Shown here: one piece after another, positions 46,611 to 60,000 of the stretch | How the letters are laid out: each line of letters begins with the position of its first letter | Numbering within the stretch: position 1 is the first letter of the stretch | Assembly: GCF_019059575.1 (NCBI RefSeq) | Contig: NW_024881621.1 | Location: 310,001 to 374,000, forward strand | Direction: 5' to 3' | Length of the DNA stretch: 64,000 bases | Origin: Amphibalanus amphitrite | Lineage: Eukaryota > Arthropoda > Thecostraca > Balanomorpha > Balanidae | Program-made: the position numbers and the translations under genes | The notes under the pieces: model-generated | Database searches by the model: none | The model's input: only the letters and a program-made list of their open reading frames with translations | Told to the model about the DNA's origin: nothing

Positions 46611-49600
46611 TCACTCGAGGTAGGGGTGCAGCTCGTCAGCCGTCCAGTGCTGTTTGACGGCGAACAGGGCGGCGAATCTCTCCGGTGCGTCGTCGGGTAG
46701 GTCAGTGGGCGCCAGACGCACCACCACCTGCGGACTGACCTCGCTGTTCACCACCGCCAGGCCGCGCAGCTGATCCGCGCTGGTGGTCACTCCTGGAGAC
46801 AGGACAGGGCGGAGCAGGGCTGAGGTCAGAGTAGAGTAGGGCAGGGTGGGGCAGGGCATGAATGTCATAGTAAGTGAAATCATGATGGCTTAGATAGCAT
46901 ACCAGTACCCAGTAGTAACCAGGTCAGCTCGGATGCGGGTAAGGTCACGACAAGTTCGGTCAAGGCAGGTTAGGTCAGGGCAGGCCATGTGAAGAGTGAG
47001 TAAGGTTAGGCCAGGTTAGGTCGGATCTGTGCACGCTAGGGCAGATCATGCCATATTGGATCTTATTCTTGTCTGGTCACCCACATGTAAGTTCTACCCG
47101 CTCCCGCCCTATCTCACCGTCGGGGACGCTCTGCTGCCACGACGCGGTGAAGTCAGCCAGGTTGAACGTCTTCATGGGCTGCAGCAGCAGGCGAGCGAAT
47201 AGCCGGGCCACCTGATCCTCGCAGAACGTGTACAGCGGTTCGCCTGTGACGGCACGCGCACACACGGGGATGAGATGTGACTCAGGGAAGGGACAGCGGC
47301 ACGACCCGTCAGATGGACATTCGGTTACGCCATTACGATACTAAATGGCAGTCTTTGCTCTACCAGCTCGTTTTGTAAACAGCCAATTCCCGTAGAGATC
47401 GCCTGCCCCTGTTCATAGTTCATACCTACCTCATAAATCCTGAAAATATGTAAATAGGCCTAATGCGACAGCCCATACCCCATTCCTAAAGCCTCCCTTA
47501 ACAAAGTCAGCGTCTCTCCTTCCTACCTCCATCCGCGGCCGTCTCGCCGGTTTGCTTCATATGTTTGTCGAAACAGTGCGCCACCACTGCAACCGGCTCC
47601 AGCTCCGACAGCGTCTCCAGCGTCAGCGAGCGTCGCACCTCGACACTCGACCACGAGTTCTCATCGATGAACTTTGTGATCAGACTGAACACGTGGAACT
47701 CGTACTCGCACTCCAGAAACCGGTACTCGCCTGAAAACAGACGCATGCAAACAGTCAGAATAGTGAAACTGTAGTGTCGTGTTCCCGTCGTGTCCAGGGG
47801 ACAGCGGCATTATCCTAAAGTTTCACGGGCATCGATAGTATCGAAAGTGGAGCGACTTTATAAGTTAAAGAGGACGCACACTAACATTTTTCAGCACTAA
47901 TATATGTCGTAATCTCCTCCGTTCCGTCGCTTCCATCCTCAGGATACTGAAATTCTCCTCCTCCACGCCGCAACCCCCACTCCGGGCTGGACAGGCACCT
48001 TTATCTCATGAGGGCTGCTCCCTTGGAGCGACACCGCTGCTCCCGAGGGAGCGCACCCCGTAGCAGGTGCAGAGAGTGCTTGGGGGGGGGGGGGAGCTGG
48101 TCGGCCTGTCCATCCGGACGGGCTCAGCCCCGGCAACTCTCTAGGGTGTCTGCCCAGACCAATGTCCGCTAATTCCTATCATCTTTCCGGCTCTGAAATG
48201 GTCTTGTCAGACCGAAAGGGCCTAACCCAATAAAAAAAATTGTCAGCTCGGGCCACGAACGACTAACAATGGCAATCTGTCGTAAATATCAAAGTCAAAC
48301 ATGTCCACCGTGCTATCTCTATTTCTCTCCTCCCCTGCCGTCCTCTCCACCTCCCTCCCTCCCGCCTTACTGTCCATCCTCCATCCTCCTCACCGTCCAT
48401 CAGCAGCGCGTGGCTCTCCTTGAGCGCAGTCTCCAGCTGCTCCCGGCTGGCCTGCACGGCCTCGGCCAGCCGCGCGGCGCTGTACCCGGTCCCCGGGTGG
48501 AGCCGGCCACGGTACGGGTCAGCCGACAGCAGCCGGTGCAGCCGCCGCAGCCGCGGCTGGCACTCGCGCAGCTCCAGGTAGGTGTAGAACGTGCCGGCCA
48601 CCTGCGGTATGGTGAGATCCGTCAGATAGTGAGTCCGGGGGAAGGGGTAGGACTGCCAAGTGTGTTGATCACTGGTCACTAGTCAGGCAAGTCCGAACGA
48701 AAGTTCGTAGATGTATTACTGGATGACAAAACAACTTTGACTCAGCCGGTTATAAGACAGATAAAAATATGAAAATGAAAAGTGTGTTGTCATGTGATAT
48801 TAAGAGTAATTCAGACGCCTGAAGATCACCTGACTGTGTCTGCAATCATATCATAACACAACATGACGCAACTGTACAGCATCTTTGAGACGGTGCCATC
48901 CTTACCTGTCTGTCTGTAACATGTCGAGGACCCTCCTTCTCAATTTCGTTGGGTCCCGTTAACGACTGGAGCAGCAGAAGGGAGTTGGATGTCTCCGCCT
49001 CTCGAACAGAGTACGTTTTCTCCGCGGTACAGAGCACGGCACTGTCCGAGGGTTCGCCCCGAATGACCAGGCTGAAATAACGACTGTCTGAGTCACCAGT
49101 GACCAGTGATTACGGAGCGAGCGAAGCGAGCGTAGTCTTTCCTTAGATTAACGGAAATTTCTGAGTATGAGCGGCCGGCCGGCCGGCCGGCCGTGCGGAC
49201 GCTTTTGCGAGGCTTATATCTCAGCAACCACTTGACCGATTTACATGCGGTAAATTTTGTAGGGTAGCTTCATTCCTTCTACCAAGTATTGGACTATTCC
49301 CGATGCATGTGGGTGACCCCTTATGCACGTGCCACGTGCAAAACGAAGAGGTGTCAGTTTTGTAATTGTTGCAATATCTCGGTAACTACTTGGCCGATTG
49401 CGCTGAAATTTGGCATGTAGGTAGGCACCCACTAGGCACTGCATATCCATGTGCCAGAGTTGGGGTGCTGCTGCACGTGCGCACGTGCAGGGGTCGTTTC
49501 CAGATCTCGAGAACGGCTTGACCGATTGCGCTCAAAATTGGTACACGGTTAGGGACCAATTAGTAGGGTGCCGTGCAAAAGTCACTTGGGACCCATTTTG

Positions 49601-52600
49601 CACGTGCGCACGTGCAGGGTGCCGCTTCCAGATCTCGAGAACGGCTGGGCCGATTGCGCTCAAATTTGGCACATCGCTAGAGACCGGTTAGTAGGGTGCC
49701 GTACACAAGTCAGTTGGAGGTATCCACTAGAAATTTTGCACGTGCAAGGCTCACTCTCTCGCTCGCGCCGTTAGTCGCCCCAAAAGGCGTTATACTGGTG
49801 ATTATGATTGTGATGATTGTGAGTACAATGATTGCGTTCTATCGCAGCATTTATTATAGACCGTTCAAATCAATAAGGAAGCATTCGAGAGATAACACAA
49901 TGCGATTGCCAATCATGTCTTCAGACAGAGAGTGAATATGATGTACGTAACTCCATACTTATATATAAGCAGAATATGCAATTGCATGTTCAGACCAAAT
50001 AAACAGACCCACCTGCCACCTTTGCAAACATGATCAATGACGTGGGCATCCGCTTCCACCAGGGTCAGCTGAGACGCGTTGGCAAGGCAATCGTCAGAAA
50101 AGTACAGGGTCTGTGCCTTTGGAAGAAGGTCTTCGAGCTGCAGTTTTGCCTTCTCGGCAATGGCATCAACATCCTGAATGGGCCTGAAAAAAACATTGAG
50201 GGTATTGTTAGATTGTTAAGCTTGAAACTCGGAAGATACTGAGACTTAGACATTTGTAAAAAAGAAAACTGAAACCATGGTTAACCCTCGCCCGTATTAC
50301 CTACTGTTTTGACAGCCGCTAACGTACTCGTATAGGGGGACCAACCCCCTCGGCCCCTGATCGAGCTAGAGCTTCGCGGAAAAAACGAGCGTGTTGCCCG
50401 TGACAAGAGAAAGCCGATGATACCCAATTTTAAGGACCTAGGTAGATCGTTGGTTGACCTTCCAAGTCAGGTCAATGACCCAAAAGTCGGGAAAATCGAG
50501 ACCTGTTAGAACTTCGTAAAGTGAGGTTGTTATGTTTTTCGGGATACTGATCACGAATTAAATGTTAGTGATCACAGATTCGAAATCAGCTAAAAAGACC
50601 ACTCTAGAAACACTTGACAGTAAAAAAGTGAGCCAAGGTCACCAAAAGTCAATGACCTTGAGCTGACCTTCATGTGTATTTAGCTGTATTTAGACAAGGT
50701 CTTTCCAGTGCTCACATCGAGCCAGAATATGAAATGTTATCAAATAAGGTGTGACCATGTGAGGAAGTGATTCGGCAGCCCTGTGTTGGTGTAGCCTTTC
50801 CTTAAACTTGTTTGTACAGGGAGCCTCCATCACATCCCTTGGCACTCTGTTCGTCATGTACTTCTCTGTTTAAAAAGAGTTTCAGCCGAAGTAAATGACA
50901 TGATCTGCCTTTTATTACTTACAGATGGTGCCCTCTAATGTGATTTTCATGGGAGAATTCGAAGAACTGCTCAATGTCAACCTTAGCATTTTATCAGGAG
51001 CTTGTAAGCTTTGCTGGCAACCCAGCCAGCTAAATTGGTCTGGGCCGTATCTTGTTTTACTCTGGCTAGCTCCAGCACTTGCTCTGCCGAATTACGAGCA
51101 AGGTCTGGAGCAAGGTCTGGAGCACTGCTAGAGTTGACATATGATCCCAGAGCTGGCCCGCACCACAGCCAGACTTATGCCACAGCAGCCGTGCCGTGCA
51201 TCAATCGTACTTCAGCCACAGTAAGACAGAGCCGCTACGAGGCAGCCGGACCTCGCGGTAGCGCGCCATGGCGGGAAGCCAGACTTGAGCGAGACTTGCC
51301 AGTTGGCGGTCCGAAACCAAACCAACTCCAGAGCAGTGAGCGCTATGGGAAAGACTGGCTAACCGGAATGGAGCCATATTGACCCAAGCCCCCCCCCCCC
51401 CCCCCCGTTCTGATGGCGCACCTTCACCAAACTGGAAAACATCCATACACTACGCCGGACGCCCGTGAAACCCTCTTGCGCCGAAATTCGCAAGCGATTT
51501 TGCACTGAAAGTTCTGTATGATTTGCGCCAAAAAATTGGGTGCCTATTTGTGCCAAAATTAAGCCACTTTTATATAAAGCACATGAGCACATCTACTGAT
51601 CAAGGCTACCTATATCAACTAGACAGAGCGTTCCGGGGTCTTGGACATCCGGGATTTGAGCGCCTGAATAAGTTTTTATTTCCACGGAAACCCAATAGGT
51701 ACCTCAATACGCTCAGCGCACTGTAGCGTCGTGCTGTGAAACAAGGCCGTAGCCGAAAGTCCCAGGGCCACACCAATCGGCGGAGCGGTGTGTTCGAGGC
51801 TAGCGGGAGCCAGCAAAGGCCTGGTAGCGAAGCAGCACGTGCTCCGGCACATCAGCCTCTTTTCCGCACACAGCGCAGAGCGCCGCGGGGCACCACTCTC
51901 TCTGTCCTCTCCGGGGATGATAGGGAGCGGCGGCGTGCTCCTGAGGAGTGACTTGTATAATGATTCTGAGCAGTTGTCGCGCCATTGATGCAAGGCCGCA
52001 CAGTGAACCATCCTGGTCAGCGAGTGGGAGTTCGAGGGCAGGATGGCTGCTTGTTTCGCCAGGTCGTCCACGCTCTCATTCCCCTCGCTACCGCAGTGGG
52101 CAGGAACCCATTACAGTATTACTTAGCGACACTCAGCGATGATCAACAAGGTCAGCAGCCTTGCTATTCATCTCCACGCCGAAGGTTGAGGCCTCACCTA
52201 AGTGGCTGCTCCTCCACTGAGTTGACTCAGTGTGGCTCACCAGTTCGAGCACGACGACCAGGGCGGGGGCGTTTCGTCCTGAAACCTCTCCAGAGTCGCC
52301 CGCAGGGCGAATCTGCTGCTAGATTGACCAGCTCGCCAACTAAATTCAGTGACCAGCTTTCACTAAAAATTATGAGGCCGCCCTGCGGCAAAAAATTCAG
52401 CCGCCTCCATGTGCTGATTTTGACGTGTGTGAAGTTGTGCCCCTGCATGTGCGCCAACATTTTCTGCACAATCCCGCTACTAAGCCGAACATATTCAGCA
52501 AAACGCGCTTTATTCCAGTCCGGTCCCTTAACACTGGTTCAAATTTGGCATGTCAGAATTGACAAGGGAAAACAGACTAGACCCAAACCAAATTGCTGGC

Positions 52601-52739
52601 TGGGAAGATCTTATCATTTTGGCAGTTACAACCTAGTGGCTTCTGGGGCCTAAGAGTGTTATGTTTTGTCATGTTCTTCACATTCCAATTCCTGAATCTA
52701 ATCTTACCTTATGCTTGATCCAGTGTTTTGGGCCTCCAT
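46611..52739 (-). CDS. DSCC1: Sister chromatid cohesion protein DCC1 (DSCC1), 7 coding exons
   Basis: DCC1 joins CTF8 and CTF18 in an alternative clamp loader that loads PCNA during replication and supports cohesion in the nucleus. Coding exons on the minus strand are 52,739-52,708; 50,183-50,013; 49,071-48,906; 48,601-48,394; 47,730-47,527; 47,243-47,118; 46,792-46,611. Every junction is GT-AG, all phases agree, and the sum is 1,089 nt (362 aa). The human protein is somewhat longer. Family signatures include SLVIRGEPSDSAVLC (exon 3), YLELRECQPRLRRL (exon 4), FNLADFTASWQQSVPDG (exons 6-7) and the C-terminal HWTADELHPYLE. Exon 1 is tiny (32 nt, MEAQNTGSI) and was chosen because its two-base phase and strong AAG/GTAAGA donor fit exon 2. 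It is the least certain part. Intron 1 (2.5 kb) and intron 2 carry transposon remnants. Confidence 0.92.
49110..49798 (+). mobile_element. CACGTG-rich interspersed element, right copy in DSCC1 intron 2
   Basis: This is an inverted copy of the element at 45,855-46,519. It begins TACGGAGCGAGCGAAGC and ends near CGTTATACTG. Possible 5 bp target duplications, GTGAT, lie on both sides. A run of GGCC units at ~49,172-49,193 is extra compared with the left copy. Several CACGTGCGCACGTG palindromes are present. Confidence 0.85.
50285..50720. mobile_element. Truncated, diverged family A element in DSCC1 intron 1
   Basis: TTAA at 50,281-50,284 is followed by CCCTCGCCCGTATTACC, a short G/C-run hairpin and segments matching the 11,313 element. 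Matches include CGCGGAAAAAACGAGCGTGT and TACCCAATTTTAAGG. AGGTCA-type motifs continue to ~50,680. The right terminus is missing. Confidence 0.75.
51660..52330 (-). pseudogene. Decayed non-LTR retrotransposon fragment (RNase H and C-terminal finger)
   Basis: Minus-strand frames give an RNase H end (WVPAHCGSEGNESVDDLAK) followed by a zinc-binding tail (CAVCGKEADVPEHVLL). In the tail the final Cys is replaced by Arg. Frameshifts and stops break the reading frame. The fragment lies in DSCC1 intron 1, in the same direction as the gene. It shows no match to the 41,139 element. Confidence 0.75.
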
Positions 52740-54059
52740 TTAACGTTATTGTGAAAGCAGTTGTGGCCAAGGCCGTTGTGGCCAAGATTCTTACAGATAC
52801 AGAGGCAGAGGCACACCCAAGGCCCTCTGGCACACCTTACTCTATCTCTTCTTCTGGACAACATTCATTCACATAGCCGAATAACTTTTCAGAGGAGCTA
52901 TTGCAATTTCAGAGGAGCTATTGCAATGCAATGCATAATGATAAACACTAGGGAATCAAACGGGGCGCGCGCTTCGTAGCGTGTTTTACATGCGCCGTTG
53001 CTACTGCTTTTGATATATAAATTTATGTTTTTCATTGACGACATCTATTGGTCAAGGATGTTTCTCTTCCAGAAAGAGTGAAGTAGCTTAAAAAAAAGAT
53101 GTATTTAAATTAATCAACTTTGATTAATTAAAAGAAATATTTTCATAAAAATGACCATGCGTCTGCAAAGGTCAGAGAACACATATTTTGTCACAAAAGC
53201 GGCAAAAGAGCTTCGAAACATTTAATTTTTCAATTTATTCAAAAAAGAGCAATTTATGTTCCATGAGGCTAATGGAAGCCAAAAGACCAACCAAAAGGCT
53301 GAAGTATTCCTGTCGACAGCAGCTAGGGTTAGAGTAGAACACGATGTATCTTTGTTATTTTTGCTTGACGGTCGCGTGCTCGTGCCGCGCTACGTTCGCT
53401 CTGAAGTCTTCCTGGGCGATTTTACGGTTGAAGGTGGGTTTATTTTAGCTGAACTAGCAAGTGATGTATAATCGTTTACTGTATATGTCACGGAAGGATG
53501 AATAAATTGCGAAATCTGTCGCTAAAGTGCCTTTCTCGTTTCGCCGCAATTGTCACTACCGCGTCAAATGACATTTTAACGCATATATATGTAGAATGAG
53601 GAGCTGTTTAGGTGTCCTTATTTGTTAAACTCCTATTGAGGAGTTTCAGAAACCCTATACTCAACCGACTATCCTCAAAGTCTACCTACCTACATAGCAG
53701 CTGCCACAGTATAGGTTGAGGTATGCGTGAGGCTGTACCCAGAGATGGACTATGGAGTGGGCAGAAAGATGGCTTGTTCCATTGTGCAAGGGATGAGTTA
53801 CAGTTGTACCTGGCCTAGGGGAAGGTAATCTGTACACTCAGTACATATATCAATGCATGGGAAAGATTCAGGCTCAGCATCTGTGTCGACAGATGAATAG
53901 TCGAGGTAGGTAGAGATATTCGAGTCAGGAAGCAACTGAGGTTAAATATTAACTAATCCTAAAATATGAAGCTGAATAGGAAACTCTGTCATGTTACAAG
54001 AGTTAACCTTAATTATGTATTATTAATGATTATAGTAACCATTCACTTTTTATTTTCAG
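52740..54059. promoter_or_regulatory. Shared upstream region between DSCC1 and the MBD-R2 gene
   Basis: This 1.3 kb gap separates two divergent start codons and must hold the DSCC1 promoter and 5' UTR plus a non-coding first exon of the plus-strand gene. That exon is required because the plus start codon sits 10 bases after a splice acceptor (TATTTTCAG, 54,051-54,059). No TATA box is convincing. A 19 bp direct repeat, TTCAGAGGAGCTATTGCAA, occurs twice near 52,888-52,926. The exact transcription starts cannot be placed. Confidence 0.6.
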
Positions 54060-54069
54060 GCAGCTGAAA

Positions 54070-57000
54070 ATGGCAGATCCTGATGGATCAACCAAGAAAA
54101 AAATATCCAGACCTGGCTTCAAGTTTGAGACAGGTTTCAGAATTGAGTTACTGGAGACAGGAGTATGGTATGGTGTTTGTTTAAGTATGAATAATTAGGG
54201 CTGCTCAGCCCCTGCCCCCTAGCATCCTCACCCTAGAAAATATCTGGCCCTGCCCCTAGAAAATGGACAGATTGGAGTTTCCCTTCTCCATGCTGCATAG
54301 TTCTCTGGAACCTAATGGTGTGATGATAGAATAAGATTTGTGCTTGGTACCTAAATACTAAATAGTGTATGTGTTATGTTGTACCTATTCAAACATTCAA
54401 GCAAAACTAGTTGACTTCTTAGGTAGCTGCAATGTACCTATTGGTGCATCCCATTCAAATGCAGTTTTTTATTATTCATCAGTAATAAAAAAGACTAGCA
54501 AGTGGCACGCTCAATAATGTGTGTAGTCATTTTACATCACATCATCTCAATTATTTTTCCAGTGATTCAGAGTGGTATCTATTTTGAGATACCTGATATG
54601 TATCCCTCTGTTTATCCACTTGGGGTACGTTTGCATTTTCTCATTGGCATGATGCATCATACATTTGCAGGTATACTTGCAAAATTCTGCAAGTGGACTG
54701 GGAAAAGGAGCTAATTCTCATTCACTATGACCGGTGGTCTCACAAGTTTGATGAATGGGTGCCCATGTCATCACCAGACATCAGGCCTTGCAAGGATAAG
54801 GGCAGGCAGTGAGTAATGTGCATATTTTTCTATTGCTCCATTTTAAAATGATTTAAATGTGGTGCTGCCGCTGGGCTCAATTACTAACTACCAGAGTGCT
54901 GCTGGCAGCATTTTATGGATGTTGATGTAAATAGGCATTTTTGGTTAATTACTCACTTTGCTACCTATGTATTAATGTGTGATTATGGGATTGACATGCC
55001 AGAGTACTGTTATAGCCAAATGTATTACAATGTGGCTAGTGACTCAATGTTAAAGCATATTAAATCCGATAAAATTAAGTGTCTGCAATGTTTGGTTCCC
55101 TCTGACTGCTTACAGTCATGGTATGTTATTATCTTACATTACCTTGCCCACTGTGTGTGGGGGGAGGGGGAGGCGCCGTGCCTTTAACCCGCCCGTCTTT
55201 ACCTGTCTGACCATTTGTCGATGTTTGCCAGGCGGCAGGACAGTAAGAAACACTTTCGCGTGCGTGAGGACGTGTTCGCAGTTTGGTCGGACGGCCGCCG
55301 CTACCCGGGCTCCATTCAGGCCGTACTCCCTAACGGTAAGACGGTGGTCTGCGGCTGACTAATGTTGGTGTATGGCTGTGTAGCACATCACAAGGCAAAG
55401 CGCATTCTGTAGCACAGGGCTACATAAGACTTAAACGCAAACGTACGGAAATGTTTCCAGAACATTTGCACACCGCGTGTGTACTGTGCATAAACAATTA
55501 ATGACTGCAGTTAGAGTAGAGTTTTCGCTCGTCGATAATAGAATCTTTAGCTCCTTGGTGCACGGAGCGTAATAGCAACCTTGCGACATTCCATGGCATA
55601 CCTTATGCATAGTTTTTTTTCAGCATCAAATGATCAAAGTTGTTAGGTCGGAAAAGACTCGTACATTTTTCATCCAGCACATATCGCGGTAACTTGGCCG
55701 ATGCATCCACTGTCTCCCGTTACAGCCGTGCCTCCCGTTCTCAGATACATACCAGGTCATGTTCTTTGACGGCTTCATGAAGAAGCTCAAGTCGAAACAG
55801 CTGAGCAAGTGGACCCGGGAGAACGAGCAGCGGTTCGGCGCGGCCACCGGGCCGGGCCGGTCGGCACTGCCCGCTATGCCCAACACTCCGACGGCCATCG
55901 CCGGTCCCAGCGGCCTTCCCGTGCCGCCGCCGGCCCCCGCCGGCTTCGTGCCCGAGGTGCTGGACACCAAGCGGAAGCGGAAGACCAACCCGATCGTGGA
56001 GGAACTCCTCGGACCGAAGCGGGCCCGCCGTCAGATGCGGGAGGAGTCTGAGAGCCGGCACCGCAGCCCGTCGGGCGCCCCGTCCACCGGCAGTGCGGCC
56101 AGCACGCCGGGCGGCAGCAGCAGGAAACAGAGCTGGGCTATCAGCTCGCGGGAGGACGCCGACGGCGACTCGGCCGACTCGGGCTCCGAGTGGGACTCGA
56201 TGCCAGAGGAGGAGGAGCAGGAGGAGGAGGGTGGGGAGTATGTGGAGGACACCGGAGATGAGGAGGCGGAGGGAGAGGAGGAGGAAGAGGCCGGGAGCGG
56301 AGAGGAGGAGTCGGTCTACAGCGAGTCGGTGCTCTCCCTAGATGGTGAGTGGCCGAGTTTCGTCGGTGGCTCTAGGGCGACGTTTGGGTATTTGGTTGCG
56401 TACCTAGGTACTGCGCTCGTTCTTGAATACTTGTTCATGTCCATTAAAAAGACCGTGTTTTAGATTGTTCATTGCATTCCGGATCGCGTTTATGTGCGCG
56501 AGATCTTTAGTTTATTCCAGTCTCACTATGCAGTGACGTTGCACTATCTTCTTACGCGCTGACATAACGGCTCCCAGTTTATTCACCAGACCCTCCCTCC
56601 GCCGACAGACACGGCCAGCTCCAGTTACCGGTCCGCCTCTCCACCGGCACCCACTCCCTCTCCCGCCGCGGCGCCGCCCAGCCCCGCCGACCCGACCGCC
56701 GAGCACGACCTGCCGCCCGGCTGGCGACGCGTGCTCACACCGCGCACACAGACCAACCGGCTGGACATCACGCTGTTCGCGCCCGACGGCACCCGGTTCC
56801 GGTCGCGCGCGGAGCTGGAGCGGTTCGTGCAGCGGACGGGAGCCACACACCTGGAGCCCAGCGTCATGTTCCGCAGGCCGCCGCGATCAGGTGAGACGGG
56901 GGACCGTTTCGTGTCAGAGGGAAGCGGAGGTGGCGATCAATGGGAAAGTACTCGATGCCTGAGGAAGTCGCCAGGCCCCACATGTGAATTGGGATTGCTG

Positions 57001-60000
57001 AATTTGCTGTTACTCAGGGAGACGGGACTTGGGAATTTGCTTGAAAACAGGCTTGATGTGCAGGACTTACCCCCACCCTTCGTGATGGAATGTAATTGAT
57101 GGAATTTTGATGTTTTTTTTCTAGATCACTGCTCTTCATATTGCTCTATGTCTGCTGTGAATCCCTGCCGGGCTGCATGTCAGACTGTTCAAACGCCGTG
57201 CTCTGGCCTGACCGGATGACCTGCCGCAGAGACGGTGGGTCGCCGTCGTCGCCAGTCGCCGCCGCGGTCCGTCGGCCGGCCTTCCTTCACCTCCTCTATG
57301 TCTGTACCGTCGGGCGGTCCGCCAGAGAGCGGCGGCCGGCCGCCCCTGACCTCCACCCCGAGCCTGCCCGGTCCCGCCGCCCGTGGGATGTATGTGGCAG
57401 CGACCGGCACCCAGAAGAAACTGCCGCTCGGCTGGGCGCGTGAGTTGATTGGGCGGTGATACTTTGCGGCGATGGAGCCTATATTGTTGAGTTCATCGAC
57501 CGCCATGGACAGTCATGAGTTGGGTCAATGGGACAGAGACAGGGATAAAGGGGTAATGAGATATGAATCATTAGATGGGGGCTTTATTTCTTGTCGTCCA
57601 GATGATAAGGATACAAACTTAAAACTTTGATATTTTTTATACGACTTACATGCTTTTGTCTGACTTCCTGTGCCGTTGTTAGGCGTGACCAATGATTTAT
57701 TTTGCCACTAGTGGAAAATGAAAGCCTCGCTTCGAGACACTTCATTACTATTCTAGCTCTCCTGAAAGGTTCTTTCTCATTTACATCCTAGTTCATGGCT
57801 CCGGGTTGGTACCAGTTGCCATTTTTCGACTACCGCCGCTGCTGAGACTCTGACCGTCCTATGTCCGTGTCTCCGCCAGTGGAGCCGATAATCGATAAAC
57901 CAGCAGAGCCGGAGCAGCAGGACTTCACGTGTGTCGACCGAGAGTGCAACAAAAAGTTCCGCAACGAGAGTCTGCTTCAGGTGGGTAGGGGCGGTCTGTC
58001 GTGTTCTCTGGCCCTCGTGGAGGAAAGGATGTCGTGAGATAGTCCGGTGGCTGGTGATGGGGAAGGATGTGTTGCATATTTACAGCGATGACCCTGTCAC
58101 CGGTCCGGGGCTTGTAACCTTTTTTTCTATGCGGGCTGTAATTCATCAGGACTACAGTCGTTACAGGATTACTCACTACTCAGTACACAGCGATATTGAG
58201 TATATTATAATGTACATCTGGATGTTTATATGACCCAATTTTTATTGTGATAATAAGCGTGTTTTATTCTGTGCTCCCCGCAGATGCACATCAAGCACTA
58301 CCACCCGGAGCTGCGGCACTTGGTGAACGCCCGGTCGGCGAGTGTGGTACGCCGCGCTGAGTCGCGCACCATGCAGAGCCAGCTCAGCGCCGAGGGCGGC
58401 GCCGGCGGCGGCGTCCCGTCGCCCCGGCTGCCGCTGGCCCGGCTCCGCTCTGTGGGCGAGTCGGCACAGAGCCGGGAGCGGCGGCGCGGCAGCAGCGGCG
58501 AGCGCGCCTGGCCGCCCGAGCCGGCGCCGCGCTCCCCACCCCCGCGGCCCGACTCGCCGCTGCTGTCGGTGACCAGCGCCGTGCCGCCGACCGACGATCC
58601 CAAACTGCTGGCCGAGCCGGTGGTGTCTGTCCGCTCGGACGTGAGTCAGCTGGCGGCGCTGCACCACGCCCGCTCCGTCTCCTCCGAGCGGCAGCGCAGT
58701 CGCAGCTTCCGGCGGCCGCGCCGCAGGCAGAACACCTCTGAAGAGGCGCCGGCGCAGCTCCCAGACTTTATCCAGATCGTGGAGCAGGAGGGTCTGCACA
58801 AGTCCGCGGCGCGCCGGCCGCTGGGCCGTCTGCCGCGCCGGCCGACCGACTCGGGGGAGAGCGGGCGCCTCCTATCCTATACTTCCCTGGAGGAGGTGGG
58901 CTCGCCCAGCTCGCCGGCGCCATCGGCTACCTCCATGCGCGACGCCGATGCCGGCGCTGATGAGGACCTGATGAGCGAGCCGGACAAGTTGGAGCACCAC
59001 GAGGTGATCCGGTGTTCGTGTGGCCATCAGGAGGAGGACGGTCTGATGATACAGTGCGAGCTGTGTCTGGCCTGGCAGCACGGTGTCTGTCTGGGTATAG
59101 ACACGGACGACGAGGTGCCGTCGCGGTACGTGTGCGCCACGTGCCGGCACCCGTGGCGCGTGCGCCACACGCAGCGCTACGTGTGGGACCAGCAGCTGTT
59201 CCGGGACGGCGCGCTGCTGCGCCTGCCGTTCGGTGGCGCCGACCCGGCGCTGGAGCGTGCCCAGGCGGTGATGCGCGCTGCCTGTGACCTCACGGCCAAC
59301 GTGCTAAGCCTGCAGGCTGTGATGCGCAGTCTGAGGACAAAGCTGGCCATCGCCAGTGACCTCAACCACCCCAAACTGTACCTGTGGGCGCGCCCCTGGT
59401 CTCCGCCTCCGGAGCAGAGCGGTGACCAATCGGAGACAATCACCACTGGGGAGAACCAATCACAGGCTGTCACCAAACCAGAAGACCAATTAGAGTCGAC
59501 ATCTGCCGCCGCCGACAGCCAATCAGGCCTGGCTCCGGGCGGGATCTACCAATCAGATCAGACGGCTCCTCCGGCTGACCAATCAGAGTCACTGCTGGCC
59601 GCTGCCCTGGAGAGCCCCGCCCTTCTGGCGGCGGTGAACTCAGCGGCCGCAGAGCTGACGGCCGCCCCGGCCGGACTGGACACCAACACGACCTCAGAGC
59701 CTGGGGAGCTGAACGGCGCCGGACCGGAGACGGACCCGCTGGCCACCCTGTCCTCGGACCAGAAGGCGCTTCTGACAGCCTCCCTGGCGGCCGTCAGTGA
59801 TGCAGTGAAGGATGCTGAGGGTACTTCGGTGGGAGATGGTGCGGCGGCAGAGGTGCCGGTGACTTCTGAGGCTGCACCCGCACCGACTGCCAGTAGCGGG
59901 GAAACAGCGGCTCCGGCTAGTGGGAGCGGGGAGACGACGACTTCAGCTGCTGACAGCGGGGAGAAGGCATTCCCACGGACTGAAAGCGGGGAGACGGCAA

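Noticed and set aside
53256..53471. 71-codon frame upstream of the MBD-R2-type gene
   Set aside because: It has no domain and no donor that joins in phase to the exon at 54,070. That exon has its own well-placed start codon.
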